Shown here: positions 32,000-43,700 of the stretch, in pieces
Layout of the letters: each line of letters begins with the position of its first letter
Position numbering within the stretch: position 1 is the stretch's first letter
DNA from: Alentia gelatinosa
Lineage: Eukaryota > Annelida > Polychaeta > Phyllodocida > Polynoidae
NCBI GenBank assembly: GCA_950022655.1
Contig: OX465584.1
Span: 8,089,124 to 8,153,123 of the forward strand
Length of the DNA: 64,000 nt
Direction: 5' to 3'
Position numbers and translations under genes: made by a program
Notes under the pieces: generated by a model
The model's database searches: none
What the model was told of the DNA's origin: nothing
The model's input: the letters and a program-made list of their open reading frames with translations, nothing else

Positions 32000-32660
32000 A
32001 CTCTTCCGCAGACGCACCTTCTGACGTCATTCACGTCATTCTGCTGACGTCACACCGGCGTCTGACTCTGAGACCCAAACACAGTCTGTTTTTTTAGGAG
32101 ATCGGGTGTAAGTGGGTGGACGTTGGACAAAGACGTTTCACCGCCCGATCTCATCCGAATAGAGATAAAAAGAAAATATCCCACGTCGTTAGAATCAAAC
32201 CGATTCGGGCGGAGGACGACAGAAATTGGTGTTGTCACTTCACGTCAGGGGCGCTTCTGTGCGTCCGTCACGCCCCCTAGTGGGAGCGAGGTTCCTGAGA
32301 CGTCCGCTAGGTGGAGTGGCGGTTGGGAGAGGAGTAGGGACCAGCTGGGCGGACGGCCAATAGAAAGCCACTTCTTCCAGTCTGGTCCACTCTCAGCGCG
32401 CGCCCACTGTGGCTTATTACATCGGGCCGCCTAGCCCATGAATAACAAACACAGGGGGGCCGGGCCCAGCCTTTCTCCCCCGACTCCCAATGAATATAAA
32501 ACGTCGCGCCCGCCGCCGCTTGTTTCTCTGTAGCCACTCGTTTATCTTTATTTGGTAACCACTCCGGTTGTCCACAGAAACGCCGCCTCTTGTCAGCCTA
32601 CACGTCACGTCACTGACGTCACGTCAATGACGTCATCACTGACGTACAGTTAAACCTCGC
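32000..32660. promoter_or_regulatory. promoter-like CpG-rich segment with CREs, CCAAT and TATA
   Basis: TGACGTCA at 32022-32029, 32045-32052, 32614-32621 and 32628-32635; GGCCAATAG near 32356; GAATATAAAACG near 32492; and a CTCF-like core on the minus strand at 32270-32283. The layout would suit transcription to the right. The first ATG after it (32662) opens an 82-aa frame without recognisable domains or a donor, so I do not call a gene. Confidence 0.45.
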
Positions 32661-33347
32661 AATGCCGACTGCGTTCCGTTTTATTACCACCAAGCGAGCC
32701 TTGGTGATAAGACGTAGAAATAGTGTAATACCACCTTTATTTATTTTTTGTTATGTTTTTTATATATTGCAGTGTTTTTTTTATGTTGATTCTCTTCAGT
32801 TTCTGATGGAGATTCGGGGAAATAATGTCCAAGTCTATTTATTTATGCATATGCCATTTGTATTCGTGGTGACGTTGAGAGCCGAAACGTGCGTATTCCT
32901 GGGACACTGAATTGAAGGTGAAACTGAAGGTGAAGGTCACTCAGTGCACTTCCGATTTTTGTGTAAGAATCATGCTGATTGGTTCCCACGGTGTAAGAAT
33001 CATGCTGATCGGTTCCCATGAATACGCAGGTTTCCGTGGTGCATTTCTGTTATGTTCAAGGTGGACATAAGGAGGGGTACTACAGCTGCATTTAACATGG
33101 ACGGGAGGTCATGGAGTTGTCCCTCTGCCCTTTACTGCCATATAAGGAATATAGTAGACCTAGCAGCCAATGACTGCCTTCACAACAACCCAACTTTATT
33201 GTATTTCTTAAGGGTTGTTGCATTTTTTAAATACAAACAAACTGGTATTACAACAATAATATGAGATATTTGATTTCCCAACGAGCTGAAATAACATTGA
33301 ACATTGCCTTGAACGTTTCCCAACTCGGAAACTTTTCCCATATAGTG

Positions 33348-33860
33348 AGGTTGGTTGGTTGGTTTGATTTGATTTAAGTAGAAATCTCACCCCAACACAT
33401 TTACCAAGGTGAGACTTCTTTTACTTCCTACACTACATAGACATGGTATGAGACCTTTGATAAAGCAGTGGTGTACTACTGCTGGGGGTGAAGGAAAAAG
33501 GTGGCTGTCCACCACACCACATAGACATGGTATGAGAAGGATTGGCCTTTGATCTGGCAGTAAGTCTATCATTGTTGGGTATGAAGGTGAAAGGTGGTTG
33601 CACACCACCCAACATAGACATGGTATGAGAAGGATTGCCCTTTGATATAGCAGTAAATCTACCACTGCTGGAGATGAAGAAGAAAGGTGGCTGTACAGCA
33701 CACCACATAGACATGGTATGAGAAGGATTGGCCTTTGATATAGCAGTAAATCTACTGATCACTGCTGGGGATGAAGGAGAAAGGTGGCTGCAGTGGGACT
33801 CAAACCTACAACCTTGGGATTACAAGTCCAGTGCCTTAACCACTGAGGTAACTCCCCACC
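33348..33860 (-). mobile_element. tRNA-derived SINE with amplified central segment
   Basis: On the minus strand the head contains an A-box-like TCAGTGGTTAAGGCACTGG and a B-box GGTTTGAGTCC (about 33785-33850). The body follows and the tail resembles GGTGAGATTTCTACTTAAATC plus CAAACCAACC. The central 87-94 bp segment (ATAGACATGGTATGAGAAGG to CACTGCTGGGGATGAAGG) occurs about four times in tandem (33436, 33523, 33612, 33706), which makes the spurious long minus frames. Confidence 0.85.
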
Positions 33861-34885
33861 CCCATATAGCGAGGTGTGACTGTACTCGGGGGTGCCTTGT
33901 CTTGTTTCTGTGGGGACGGTGGGAGTGTATCTAGCCGTCGGAAGTATGAGGTGATGATGGTGTGGGGGAGGGGGTTGCTCCTCATTTTGGTAGGGGACGG
34001 TAGTGTTCAACGTAAAAGAGGCGGAATAAGTCTGACTCCCCTGTGATTAGAGCTACTTAGAGTACTGCTTATACACTGATAAGTCTCTAGCCGAGATTCT
34101 CCTAAGATAAGATTAGTGAGAGAGTAATTATGGTATGTGAGGGCCATAGGCTGGGGTGAAGGTTCCCAAGAGAGAAATACTCCCAAATAAGGGTCCGAGG
34201 TTTTTTTTAACACATCTTTTCCTTTACCTTTACCAAAAAAAAGAGATCATCACATTTTACCCATGAAACGAGCTGAGAGTAAATTGCATAAACTAAGGGT
34301 AAAAAATCACGAAATGGCATCAATTGCCGAAAAAATCGAAGCATATATGTTAAACTCATTGTATTCTTCCACTTTTTGTATTCTATTTTATGCCCGCTTT
34401 TCTGCTGGTGTCGTAACATGACACGCTCATGTTTTCATTGTATGAATATTGGAGTTTGGTGTGGTTTTAAGGTTCTGGACTGTGCTATGTGTGATAACAT
34501 TGAAAATATATTCCTAAAAGGATATTTTGAGATATTCAAAATATAGCACATTTGCTGCAATTTTATGATTTTCGACCTAAGACATGATTGTAAAACATAT
34601 ATAGTAGTAATGGCTTTAATTTTCAGATAAAGATGTGCTTCGGTGGAGCAGATCACTTGTATCGAGAGCTAGGTATAGCCTACCGAGACGTAAAACTATA
34701 CAAACAAACAAATGAGCTAGGTATAAATCTTTTGTTTATGGTTGGATTATCACATACGGCATTCTGGATACACGATTGTGCTATGAGGGATGGTCAATCG
34801 CTCTTGATTCTTGTAATGAATTCAAGGATCAATAAAAAATAGCACTGCTCCTTTGGAAAAAGAAAGGAAATGTTGAGTAAATGTC

Positions 34886-35391
34886 CTTAATGGCTTGAAA
34901 ATTAAAACCCATGTCGATTTCCTGAAAATCTTATATGATGATCTTCAAGTATTGTGGAACACATATCTAACTTAAAAATCCGGGGTCACCGTATTAGCTT
35001 TTGATTTATAGATCAATAATATGATAATTCTATGTTAGAATATATAGAAATTCAAAAAAGTATTTTTTTCACAAAGTAAAACCCATCTCATTTCCCTCAA
35101 ACTTTCACAGAATATAGTACATATATAGTACTTCTTATCTAGGTTTTAAAAATCATAAGTCGCCGTCCTTGTTTTTGAAAGAATTGAAGAAAACCATATT
35201 TTTCAGTACATTTCCTATGTAAATCAAGCAAATGTAAATAAGCATATTTTACATATTAAAATTGGATAAACGTAGCAAAATGTTAAATCTACTCATGTGG
35301 ATTAGAATGAATCACAAGAAACCGTTTTTGACTAATATTTGGCATTATTTAAAACTCATCAGGTGGCGCCACTGTGGATTGTAGGATATGC
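34886..35391. mobile_element. MITE copy, TTAA class, 5'-truncated
   Basis: Shares the full body with the element at 50823-51391, from GGCTTGAAAATTAAAACCCA to GGATATGCCT, followed by TTAA. The left inverted repeat is missing. It lies in the presumed intron of the minus-strand gene whose exon ends at 35616. Confidence 0.85.
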
Positions 35392-35615
35392 CTTTAATAG
35401 AGAAGCAAAGTTCTCTGTAGCAAATATCTTTATCTATACAATGAGCTGATGACAAACAACAATTTAAGGAAGAACTGAAAAAAATATTCGCTTTTAGGCC
35501 AATAAAAAAAAAACCTTGTTTCTCATCACCGCGCGCATCAGAAAAAAAAGATTTTAGAATTTTTTTTTTAGTGGCCTTATTTAATTTTTTTTTTAAATTC
35601 AAGAAAACAACTTAC

Positions 35616-35832
35616 AGGCAGTCTGCTGATTGCAGGTTTTGTATGCCTTTTCTCGGGCAGCTACATAATCCGATCGCATGTGATGAACTCGCATAAAAAT
35701 GTCCAGAAAGTCTCTGACTGTAAACTTTCTTAGGTTTTCTTTGTAGCACTCCAGCTTGTTGTGTGAGAATCTGGTTGCCCTTGTGGCATCAATCTCCTGT
35801 AGTCCGGCTGTCTCCGAGTTTGTTTCGACCAT
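35616..35832 (-). CDS. probable first coding exon, unidentified protein
   Basis: An ATG-initiated frame of 72 codons plus one base ends at a strong donor (ACTGCCT|GTAAGT). It reads MVETNSETAGLQEIDATRAT, continues through KFTVRDFLDIFMRVHHMRSD and ends KTCNQQTA. Composition and codon use look like protein: mixed helix-forming charged residues, CpG retained, no repeats. The frame is also open upstream, but there is no acceptor-like pyrimidine tract, so I treat it as a first exon. A 12-codon uORF out of frame lies upstream. I do not recognise the family. It does not resemble the N-terminus of cysteinyl-tRNA synthetase as I know it, although it lies upstream of CARS1 in the same orientation. Following exons were not found. 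Confidence 0.6.
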
Positions 35833-37085
35833 GTTTTGTGTGCAATTAGCATCTAACTGTGTTTTACTGTCTCTGTTTCCCCTCCCAACATGGTGTGGGC
35901 CTGGTCTACTGTACGCTGTACATGTGTTCAGCCTGGCCCCTAATTAAAAAAAAACGCCATAGGCTTAACATGGAGAGACTCTATGCGATGGGGTGTGGCA
36001 TAAAGTGTTTTTTTTATGTAACTAGGGTAATGAAGAAAATTGACCAATCAGTGGCCAGAACGTCAGCTAATACAAAAAAAGATCCGGTTGCACTCAGAAC
36101 GCTTATTCAAATATTTGCTGATACATAATATTACGAGTGCTGCTGTCGCTCGGATATTACTACACGCCAACTCTGCTATTTTACTTTGCTCGGCTGACAC
36201 CTTGCGTAGTAATTCCCAACCTGCCCATCGTGGCATAAAACTCTGGTTCAGTTTCTACTGCTTACAGTTCACTCTTCCCTGGCGAATACTTTATTATACA
36301 TTTGTACACGTCAGTCCTATGCTTACTAACCTATGCTCAGTATATTTTAAACAATTCATATTTCACTGTGATGAAAAAATATGATGTACGGCCCAGTTTG
36401 ACATGCACTGCCCGCTTTGCCACTTTCTGGACCAAACGAGCAAAAGTTCAATAATTATGCAGGAAATTGAATAAGTATGCAGGAAAATATCATACAACAA
36501 GAAAGAGATGTAATTCAGACAGACTTATATATACCTGGAAATCATTATGAACGACATGTTCCAACAGTATGAGGTATTCGTTCACAGGTATATATTATAA
36601 TAATAGTTTGACTCCAGTCACTGTCTATCTCTTGCACCTGATGTGGAGGTGGAATATTATTGTAAGTACTTACATAAATCAGGGATGCAAGTTTGCCAAC
36701 AATTGACGGAAATCAGAAATTTCTGCATCTTGAAATATGATCATTAACAGAGTGTGAAAATCAGAAAATGAAACTAAATTCCAAGAAATTCTGGCAGCAG
36801 GCTTTCACCGACGGCGTATAAAACTCCAGTCAGTAATTTGGCGGCAGTTAAACGCGCTAAGGGCCGTTGACACTGCCGTCAGAGTTCCGTCAAGTGCCGA
36901 AATTTTGTTTGACGGCACGGGGCGGGGGGCGCCCCCCCCCCCCCCAATACGCCCCATTTTTAAAATTTTTTTTTTTTCCTTTTCCGACTTTTTCATCAGT
37001 TCCGACTTTCATCCCTGATAAATAACTGTTGTATGATACATACGATACTCCAGTGGATGAAACATAGGTGTGGTGCTTGGAGCCA
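35833..37085. other. leader side of the minus-strand exon, then unassigned
   Basis: The first 100 bp should contain the 5' UTR of the 35616-35832 exon. Beyond it is AT-rich sequence with a G/C tract near 36930 and no recognised gene. Confidence 0.4.
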
Positions 37086-37089
37086 CTAA

Positions 37090-38330
37090 AGATGACATTT
37101 CAATTAATCTCAGACCCTTATAGCTGATGTGTAGTTGGGGTATTATTTCTAGAGGTATCACGGTGGATGGTAGTACTGAGGTTTGTTTGTTTGTTTGTTT
37201 GGGTAGTTGTGACGCTACAGTTACTGTCAGACCCTTATGGCTGCTGTGTAGCTGGGGTATGATTATTAGAGGTATTACGGTGCATGGTAGTACTGAAGTG
37301 TAGCTGGGGTATGAATATTAGAGGTATTACGGTGGGTGGTGTGTACTGATATGTAGCTGGGGTATGATTATTAGAGGTATTACGGTGGATGGTGTGTACT
37401 GATGAGTGTAGCTGGGGTATGATTATTAGAGGTATTACGGTGGATGGTGTGTACTGATATGTAGCTGGGGTATGATTATTAGAGGTATTACGGTGGATGG
37501 TGTGTACTGATGAGTGTAGCTGGGGTATGATTATTAGAGGTATTACGGTGGATGGTGTGTACTGATATGTAGCTGGGGTATGATTATTAGAGGTATTACG
37601 GTGGATGGTGTGTACTGATGAGTGTAACTGGGGTATGATTATTAGAGGTATTACGGTGGATGGTGTGTACTGATGAGTGTAGCTGGGGTATGATTATTAG
37701 AGGTATTACGGTGGATGGTGTGTACTGGTGAGGGTAGCTGGGGTATGATTATTAGAGGTATTACGGTGGATGGTGTGTACTGGTGAGTGTAGCTGGGGTA
37801 TGATTATTAGAGGTATTACGGTGGATGGTGTGTACTGATATGTAGCTGGGGTATGATTATTAGAGGTATTACGGTGGATGGTGTGTACTGATATGTAGCT
37901 GGGGTATGATTATTAGAGGTATTACGGTGGATGGTGTGTACTGATGAGTGTAGCTGGGGTATGATTATTAGAGGTATTACGGTGGATGGTGTGTACTGAT
38001 ATGTAGCTGGGGTATGATTATTAGAGGTATTACGGTGGATGGTGTGTACTGATGAGTGTAACTGGGGTATGATTATTAGAGGTATTACGGTGGGTGGTGT
38101 GTACTGATATGTAGCTGGGGTATGATTATTAGAGGTATTGCGGTGGATGGTGTGTACTGATATGTAGCTGGGGTATGATTATTAGAGGTATTACGGTGGA
38201 GGGTGTGTACTGGTGAGGGTAGCTGGGGTATGATTATTAGAGGTATTACGGTGGATGGTGTGTACTGATATGTAGCTGGGGTATGATTATTAGAGGTATT
38301 ACGGTGGGGAGTGTGGGGAGTACTGAGTGC
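37090..38330. repeat. minisatellite, alternating 53- and 57-bp units
   Basis: About 22 copies of TGTAGCTGGGGTATGATTAT followed by TAGAGGTATTACGGTGGATG and GTGTGTACTGATA or GATGAGTG. The two length variants alternate irregularly. Copies in the centre are almost identical, so homogenisation is recent. Confidence 0.93.
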
Positions 38331-38459
38331 GGGTGAGTGTGATGAGCATTGATCAGGGTGTGAATAATATCTAAATGCACATATCGCTGTCAGCTCCAGT
38401 CGCCAGCCGGTCACCAGGTCCCTTATTTATATACGGCTCCAGTGAGCAATCTCCCTGAG

Positions 38460-40260
38460 AGGATTGGAGACCGCAAAGAGATTCTGCTAACCACCACCCC
38501 TACACCGACACAAGTACTACAGGCAAGGATGGGGACCTGTATCCCAAAGTGATTCTGCAACAACCAACTGCAAACTACCACCCATACACCGAAACAACGT
38601 ACTACAGGCAAAGATTGAGACTCGTATCCCAATGAGATTCTGCCCCGACCAACAACCACCGCCCCTACACCGACGTAATACATACTGCAGGCAAAGACTG
38701 AGACCAGTATCCCAAAGTAATTCTGCCCCAACCAACGACAAACGCCACCCCTACACCAACACAACATACTACAGGCCAGGAATGAGACCCGTATCCCAAA
38801 GAGATTCTGCCCTGACCAACAACAACCACCGCCCCTACACCGACAGAATACATACTGCAGGCAAAGACTGAGACCAGTATCCTAAAGTAATTCTGCCCCG
38901 ACCAACGACAAACGCCACCCCTACACCAACACAACATACTACAGGCCAGGAATGAGACCCGTATCCCAAAGAGATTCTGCCCTGACCAACAACAACCACC
39001 GCCCCTACACCGACAGAATAGTGACACATACTACAGGCCAGGAATGAGACTCGTATCCCAAAGAGATTCTGCCCCGACCAACAACAACCACCGCCCCTAC
39101 ACCGACGTAATACATACTGCAGGCAAAAACTGAGACCAGTATCCTAAAGTAATTCTGCCCCGACCGACGACAAACGCCACCCCTACACCAACACAACATA
39201 CTACAGGCCAGGAATGAGACTCGTATCCCAAAGAGATTCTGCCCCGACCAACAACAACCACCGCCCCTATACCGACAGAATACATACTGCAGGCAAAGAC
39301 TGAGACCAGTATCCTTAAGTAATTCTGCCCCGACCAACGACAAACGCCACCCCTACACCAACACAACATACTACAGGCCAGGAATGAGACTCGTATCCCA
39401 AAGAGATTCTACCCCGACCAACAACAACCACCGCCCCTACACCGACAGAATACATACTGCAGGCAAAGACTGAGACCAGTATCCCAAAGTAATTCTGCCC
39501 CGACCAACGACAAACGCCACCCCTACACCAACACAACATACTACAGGCCAGGAATGAGACCCGTATCCCAAAGAGATTCTGCCCTGACCAACAACAACCA
39601 CCGCCCCTACACCGACAGAATACATACTGCAGGCAAAGACTGAGACCAGTATTCTAAAGTAATTCTGCGCTGACCGACGACAAACGCCACCCCTACACCA
39701 ACACAACATACTACAGGCCAGGAATGAGACTCGTATCCCAAAGAGATTCTGCCCTGACCAACAACAACCACCGCCCCTACACCGACAGAATAGTGACACA
39801 TACTACAGGCCAGGAATGAGACTCGTATCCCAAAGAGATTCTGCCCCGACCAACAACAACCACCGCCCCTACACCGACGTAATACATACTGCAGGCAAAG
39901 ACTGAGACCAGTATCCTAAAGTAATTCTGCCCCGACCGACGACAAACGCCACCCCTACACCAACACAACATACTACAGGCCAGGAATGAGACCCGTATCC
40001 CAAAGAGATTCTGCCCCGACCAACCACCAACCACCACCCCTTCCCCGACAAAACAGTGGCACATACTACAGGCAAAAACTACATGCCTAACAGTATGCAA
40101 AGACAGACCAAGACTGCATATCTCACAATGTCATTCTGCCCCAACCAACCACCACCCCTACACCAACATGTACTACAGGCCAGGGGCGAGACCCCCATCC
40201 CAAAGAGATTCTACTCCGACCAACCACAAACTACTACATCGACACTGACAAAACAGTGAC
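38460..40260. repeat. minisatellite, 170-bp dimeric unit
   Basis: Two related half-units of about 84-86 bp alternate. One starts CTACAGGCCAGGAATGAGAC, the other CTGCAGGCAAAGACTGAGAC; both end in CACCCCTACACC-like blocks. About ten dimers are present, with occasional monomer insertions carrying GTGACACATA (39020, 39790, 40055, 40255). The many minus-strand frames through it (VGVGAVVVVG-type peptides) come from the repeat. Confidence 0.92.
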
Positions 40261-42235
40261 ACATACTACAGGCCAGGGCTACATGTCTAACAGTATGCAA
40301 AGACAGATGCAAAGCATATCTCACACTGTGAAGAGACTAAGAAAGAAATTGCTGAGAGTTTGGTCTGTGTCCGCATTCGCATCGAGTTTGGAGTGGGCAG
40401 TAATGTGAACGAGGCAATAGCTGAGTGAATATTCTGAAGCACTCCAAACGAGATGGTGAATGTGGACTCTGATTGTATCTTAGCCTTAAAATATATATCT
40501 GTTTATCACCCATTGAGTATGAGTTGCTGTACTCGCATACCTGCTAAGAACGAGTTCCTAATGTTAAGCCTATGGACATTAATAAGAGTCTAAGATGAAG
40601 ACTAAGATTACATTTCTCACAATGTGATAAGACAGACCAAGACTGCATATCTGACAATATGAAAAGGCAGGCCAAGATTGCACTTCTAATGAGAACTACA
40701 CCCCATGCTTGCTGACATGTTGGTATTACTAGGCGTCGTTGGCTCACTGCATATAAAGACACAGATCTCACACAGATAACTGTGACTCTCGCCCGATCTG
40801 ATCACTCTTCCCTGGTCGTTAGTTCGGGTCCCGCATTCCTTAATCTGCTTTGATTCAATTCTCTCGGCTTTAACTCAATAATAGTCTCCATTGAATTGGC
40901 CCATTTCCGTGTTGAGGTTAATTACCCTTATAACCGGCTCTGTCACACGTGTTGGGCTGTTTTCAGTGGAGCACCGCCTGAGGCTCACGACGCCACTCTT
41001 ATCTTAAGCGGGATTCACACTCAGAGACTAATCTACCTGAGATTAAAGATGAAACCAACAAGTTTTGGTCAAAGTCATTGTTCTCCACGAGTTGGATGGA
41101 TAGTGATATGAACGAGGCGAGTGAATATCACACCAAAAGGAGTTGCTTTCTCTATTTATCTCACTCCTGTACACAATTAAAGAACTGTAATACTTCTATG
41201 GGAATGGAGAACGAGTTATGTTAAACCTATGGGACACAAATACCAGGGTTGAGATAAAGATGAATTTCACACCTTCCCAAATCTAATCTCAGATAAATGC
41301 CCTATGGTACAGAATTCTCAAGGCAAGGTGCTTTGGCCAGTCTCAATGACCAATGGCGAATTAGATTCACATAGAAGGATATACTTGGTCTCAGACATAG
41401 TCACAGTGAACACACACCCTGGGATTTAAGTCAATGAATGGGGTTCTCGAGTACCCTTGAGGTGATTGGTCTGAAAAACAAGCGGTCCTGATTGATGGAC
41501 TCATATTGGCTAGTCTGGTTACTTAGTCGGCGACTCAGCAGTGGGTCTATTTCTCTCACCAAAATGCCCCTATAAATTCTAAACATGTTTAAATCAAAAT
41601 AGCATGAGATTCTGTACCTTGTCAGGATTGTCACCGGCAATTACAGTGGGAAAAACTGTCTCAGAGAAATGGAACCCTACAATTCAGATAAGGCGATATT
41701 GTTCCAGGAGAGAATCTCAGCAGGATTGTCTCAGACAAATACCCTGTGAGGTTCCAGAAATTCCACTTTATGTCCAAACGAGTGTCATATCCTGCTACAG
41801 AACCAAGCTCGGTAGCTTAATGGTCAGGTGCTCGCCTTGAGCATGGGAGGTCGGGGGTTCAAATCCGGGTCGGTTAAACCGAATATTTACACAAAAAAGA
41901 ATGAGGAGCGGGGGGGGGGGGGGGGGGGGTTACACTGAAGAACATCCAGTGGCGAGTTTGAGGCCCATATATAGGGCCCAAGCTGAAGAACGGCTGTATC
42001 GCCTAGCTCGGTTGGTTGTACACAGGATATTCCGTCAATAAACTGTAAAGGATACCAACGTAAGTTTATTTGGTATGAACGATCTCCATATCAGAGCAAG
42101 TGCATGTTGAGTGCCATTTACTCTGATCTTTATAGAATTTTGACTTTCTGCTCAACTTAAAATGCGTCCTCGATGACTTGATTGAGATGCATATATTGCT
42201 CAGCTCACTAAAACAGACCAGGCTGGGGAAGTATC
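40261..42235. other. dispersed repeats, no gene seen
   Basis: Contains copies of the GAGTTTGGAGTG / CACTCCAAACGAG dispersed element (40340-40600), a short element bounded by TTTATCTCAC...GAGATAAA (41150-41265) and a tRNA-like SINE head (41809-41880) next to a G-tract at 41909. I see no splice-flanked coding segment here. Confidence 0.5.
41809..41880 (+). mobile_element. tRNA-like SINE head (second family)
   Basis: GCTCGGTAGCTTAATGGTCA resembles an A-box region and GGGGTTCAAATCC is a perfect B-box. The putative anticodon stem leaves a five-base loop, so it does not fold as a functional tRNA. The downstream body runs into a G-tract (41909-41929). Confidence 0.6.
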
Positions 42236-42239
42236 TCCG

Positions 42240-42720
42240 AGGGGGGCTGCACTACACGACCCCCGCCAGGGGGAGTTGTTTGAGAGACGCTCTCCAATCA
42301 CAGTCTTCCGGCTCGCATGCCGCTGCTTCCCGGCCGACTCTAAACACTTCACGTCCAGCCCGAGCGGCACCAGCGAAAAAGTGGCGCGGTTCCGTTACCA
42401 TGGTTACCGTCACCTAGCGACGTCTGCATTTACCAACACGTCAGCGGGTAATACAGCGTCACGTGACGTGGATGACGTGTGAATGACGTGGCGGACGCCG
42501 CGTCGGACGCTGCTTTAAAACCAATCACGCTGGGTTTACTTTAAGAACGCGGAGAGGGTTGCCGGGAACCGATGCCTCCATCTTCATCACGTGACCCAGT
42601 CTCTGACGTCACGGGAGCCCGGCCGGCCTTCTCACGTCATTTCTCACGTCATGCCACGTCATTTGGTCATGACGTGAGAAGAGCTCCTCAGACGATCAAG
42701 TGCTTTCGAAAATATTGACT
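42240..42720. promoter_or_regulatory. CpG-rich segment with many CRE half-sites
   Basis: Dense ACGTCA/TGACGT half-sites, a full TGACGTCA near 42604, CACGTGAC sites, a near-palindromic GTTACCATGGTTAC resembling an RFX X-box, and CCAATCA near 42522. No exon was recognised next to it. Confidence 0.4.
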
Positions 42721-43179
42721 GCGAGCTTTCATTCCACCACAGGCCCAGTCCTCTGTGGACTAAATTAATTCAAAACATCAGTGGCCCCATACTCCATTCT
42801 CAATAGACTCCAATAAACACACACACACACACACTACTAGACATGGTAAGGCCGACGCCATTTTGAATATTGGATATATTTGAGAAGGTAAAAAATTCAC
42901 ATTCTAAGTGACATGAAGTGAATTGCCAACATGGAAGGTTCGGTTTATTGGTCCTAAAATAAAAACGATTTTTCGCCTACTGCAACTCTTAGGTGGGGTA
43001 ACGCTAATGTATATACCACACCTATCTAGGTCACTATGACCTAAATGTATAATGATTGACAGGTAAACAGCCTATGAGGTCTTTAGACAGCTCGCACTCA
43101 AAGAGTCACACTAAATGTCCAGCGCCCTTTACTGGACAGTTGGCGTGATAAAGTGGGAGTAGATGGCATGATATAAGTG

Positions 43180-43385
43180 GATACTCAAAGGTATATCGGT
43201 CAATTTGGCTTGAAAGTTGAAACCCATGTTATTTTCCTGAAAAATTGTAGAACACATATCTAGCTCAATAATTTGAGGTCACCGTGCTAGTTTTTTTATT
43301 TACAGATCAATGATATGATAATATTATAAAGGAATATATAGAAATTCTTCAAAAAAAGATGTTTTTCACATAGTTAAAACCCATA
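43180..43385. mobile_element. MITE fragment, TTAA class, left part
   Basis: Begins AAAGGTATATCGGTCAATTT and follows the family to the second AAAACCCATATCAT, where a SINE begins. A second, shorter left-end fragment lies at 44228-44310 (TTAAAAGCATATCGAACAA). Confidence 0.75.
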
Positions 43386-43388
43386 TCA

Positions 43389-43700
43389 TGTAAGTCTACC
43401 ACTGCTGGGGATGAAGGAGAAAGATGGCTGCACACCACACTATATAGACATGGTATGAGAAGGACTGATCTTTGATATAGAAGTAAGTCTACTACCGCTG
43501 GGGATGAAGAGGAAAGGTGGCTACACACCACACCACATAGACATGGTATGAGAACGACTGGCCTTTGATATAGCAGTAAATCTGCCACTGCTGGGGATGA
43601 AGGAGAAAGGTGGCTGCAGTGGGACTCTAACACAAAGTGGTACAACCTTCTGATTACAAGTCCAGTGCTCTTAACCGCTGAGCTCACACCCCACACCCTA
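43389..43700 (-). mobile_element. tRNA-derived SINE, three central-segment copies, tail missing
   Basis: Same head (TTAAGAGCACTGGACTTGTA on the minus strand) and the ATAGACATGGTATGAGAA segment repeated. The left end joins the MITE fragment at 43180-43385. The minus frame 43349-43915 is a read-through of this SINE. Confidence 0.8.

Noticed and set aside
32662..32910. 82-aa ORF after the CRE-rich segment as a gene
   Set aside because: Begins at a plausible ATG but shows no domain, no donor, and becomes hydrophobic AT-rich sequence typical of random frames.
38423..40100. Many overlapping minus-strand frames with VGVGAVVVVG repeats
   Set aside because: They all derive from the 170-bp dimeric minisatellite, with no splice or conservation evidence.
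41809..41880. Functional tRNA gene
   Set aside because: A- and B-boxes are good but the anticodon arm gives a five-base loop and the acceptor ends do not pair properly. A SINE head is the better reading.
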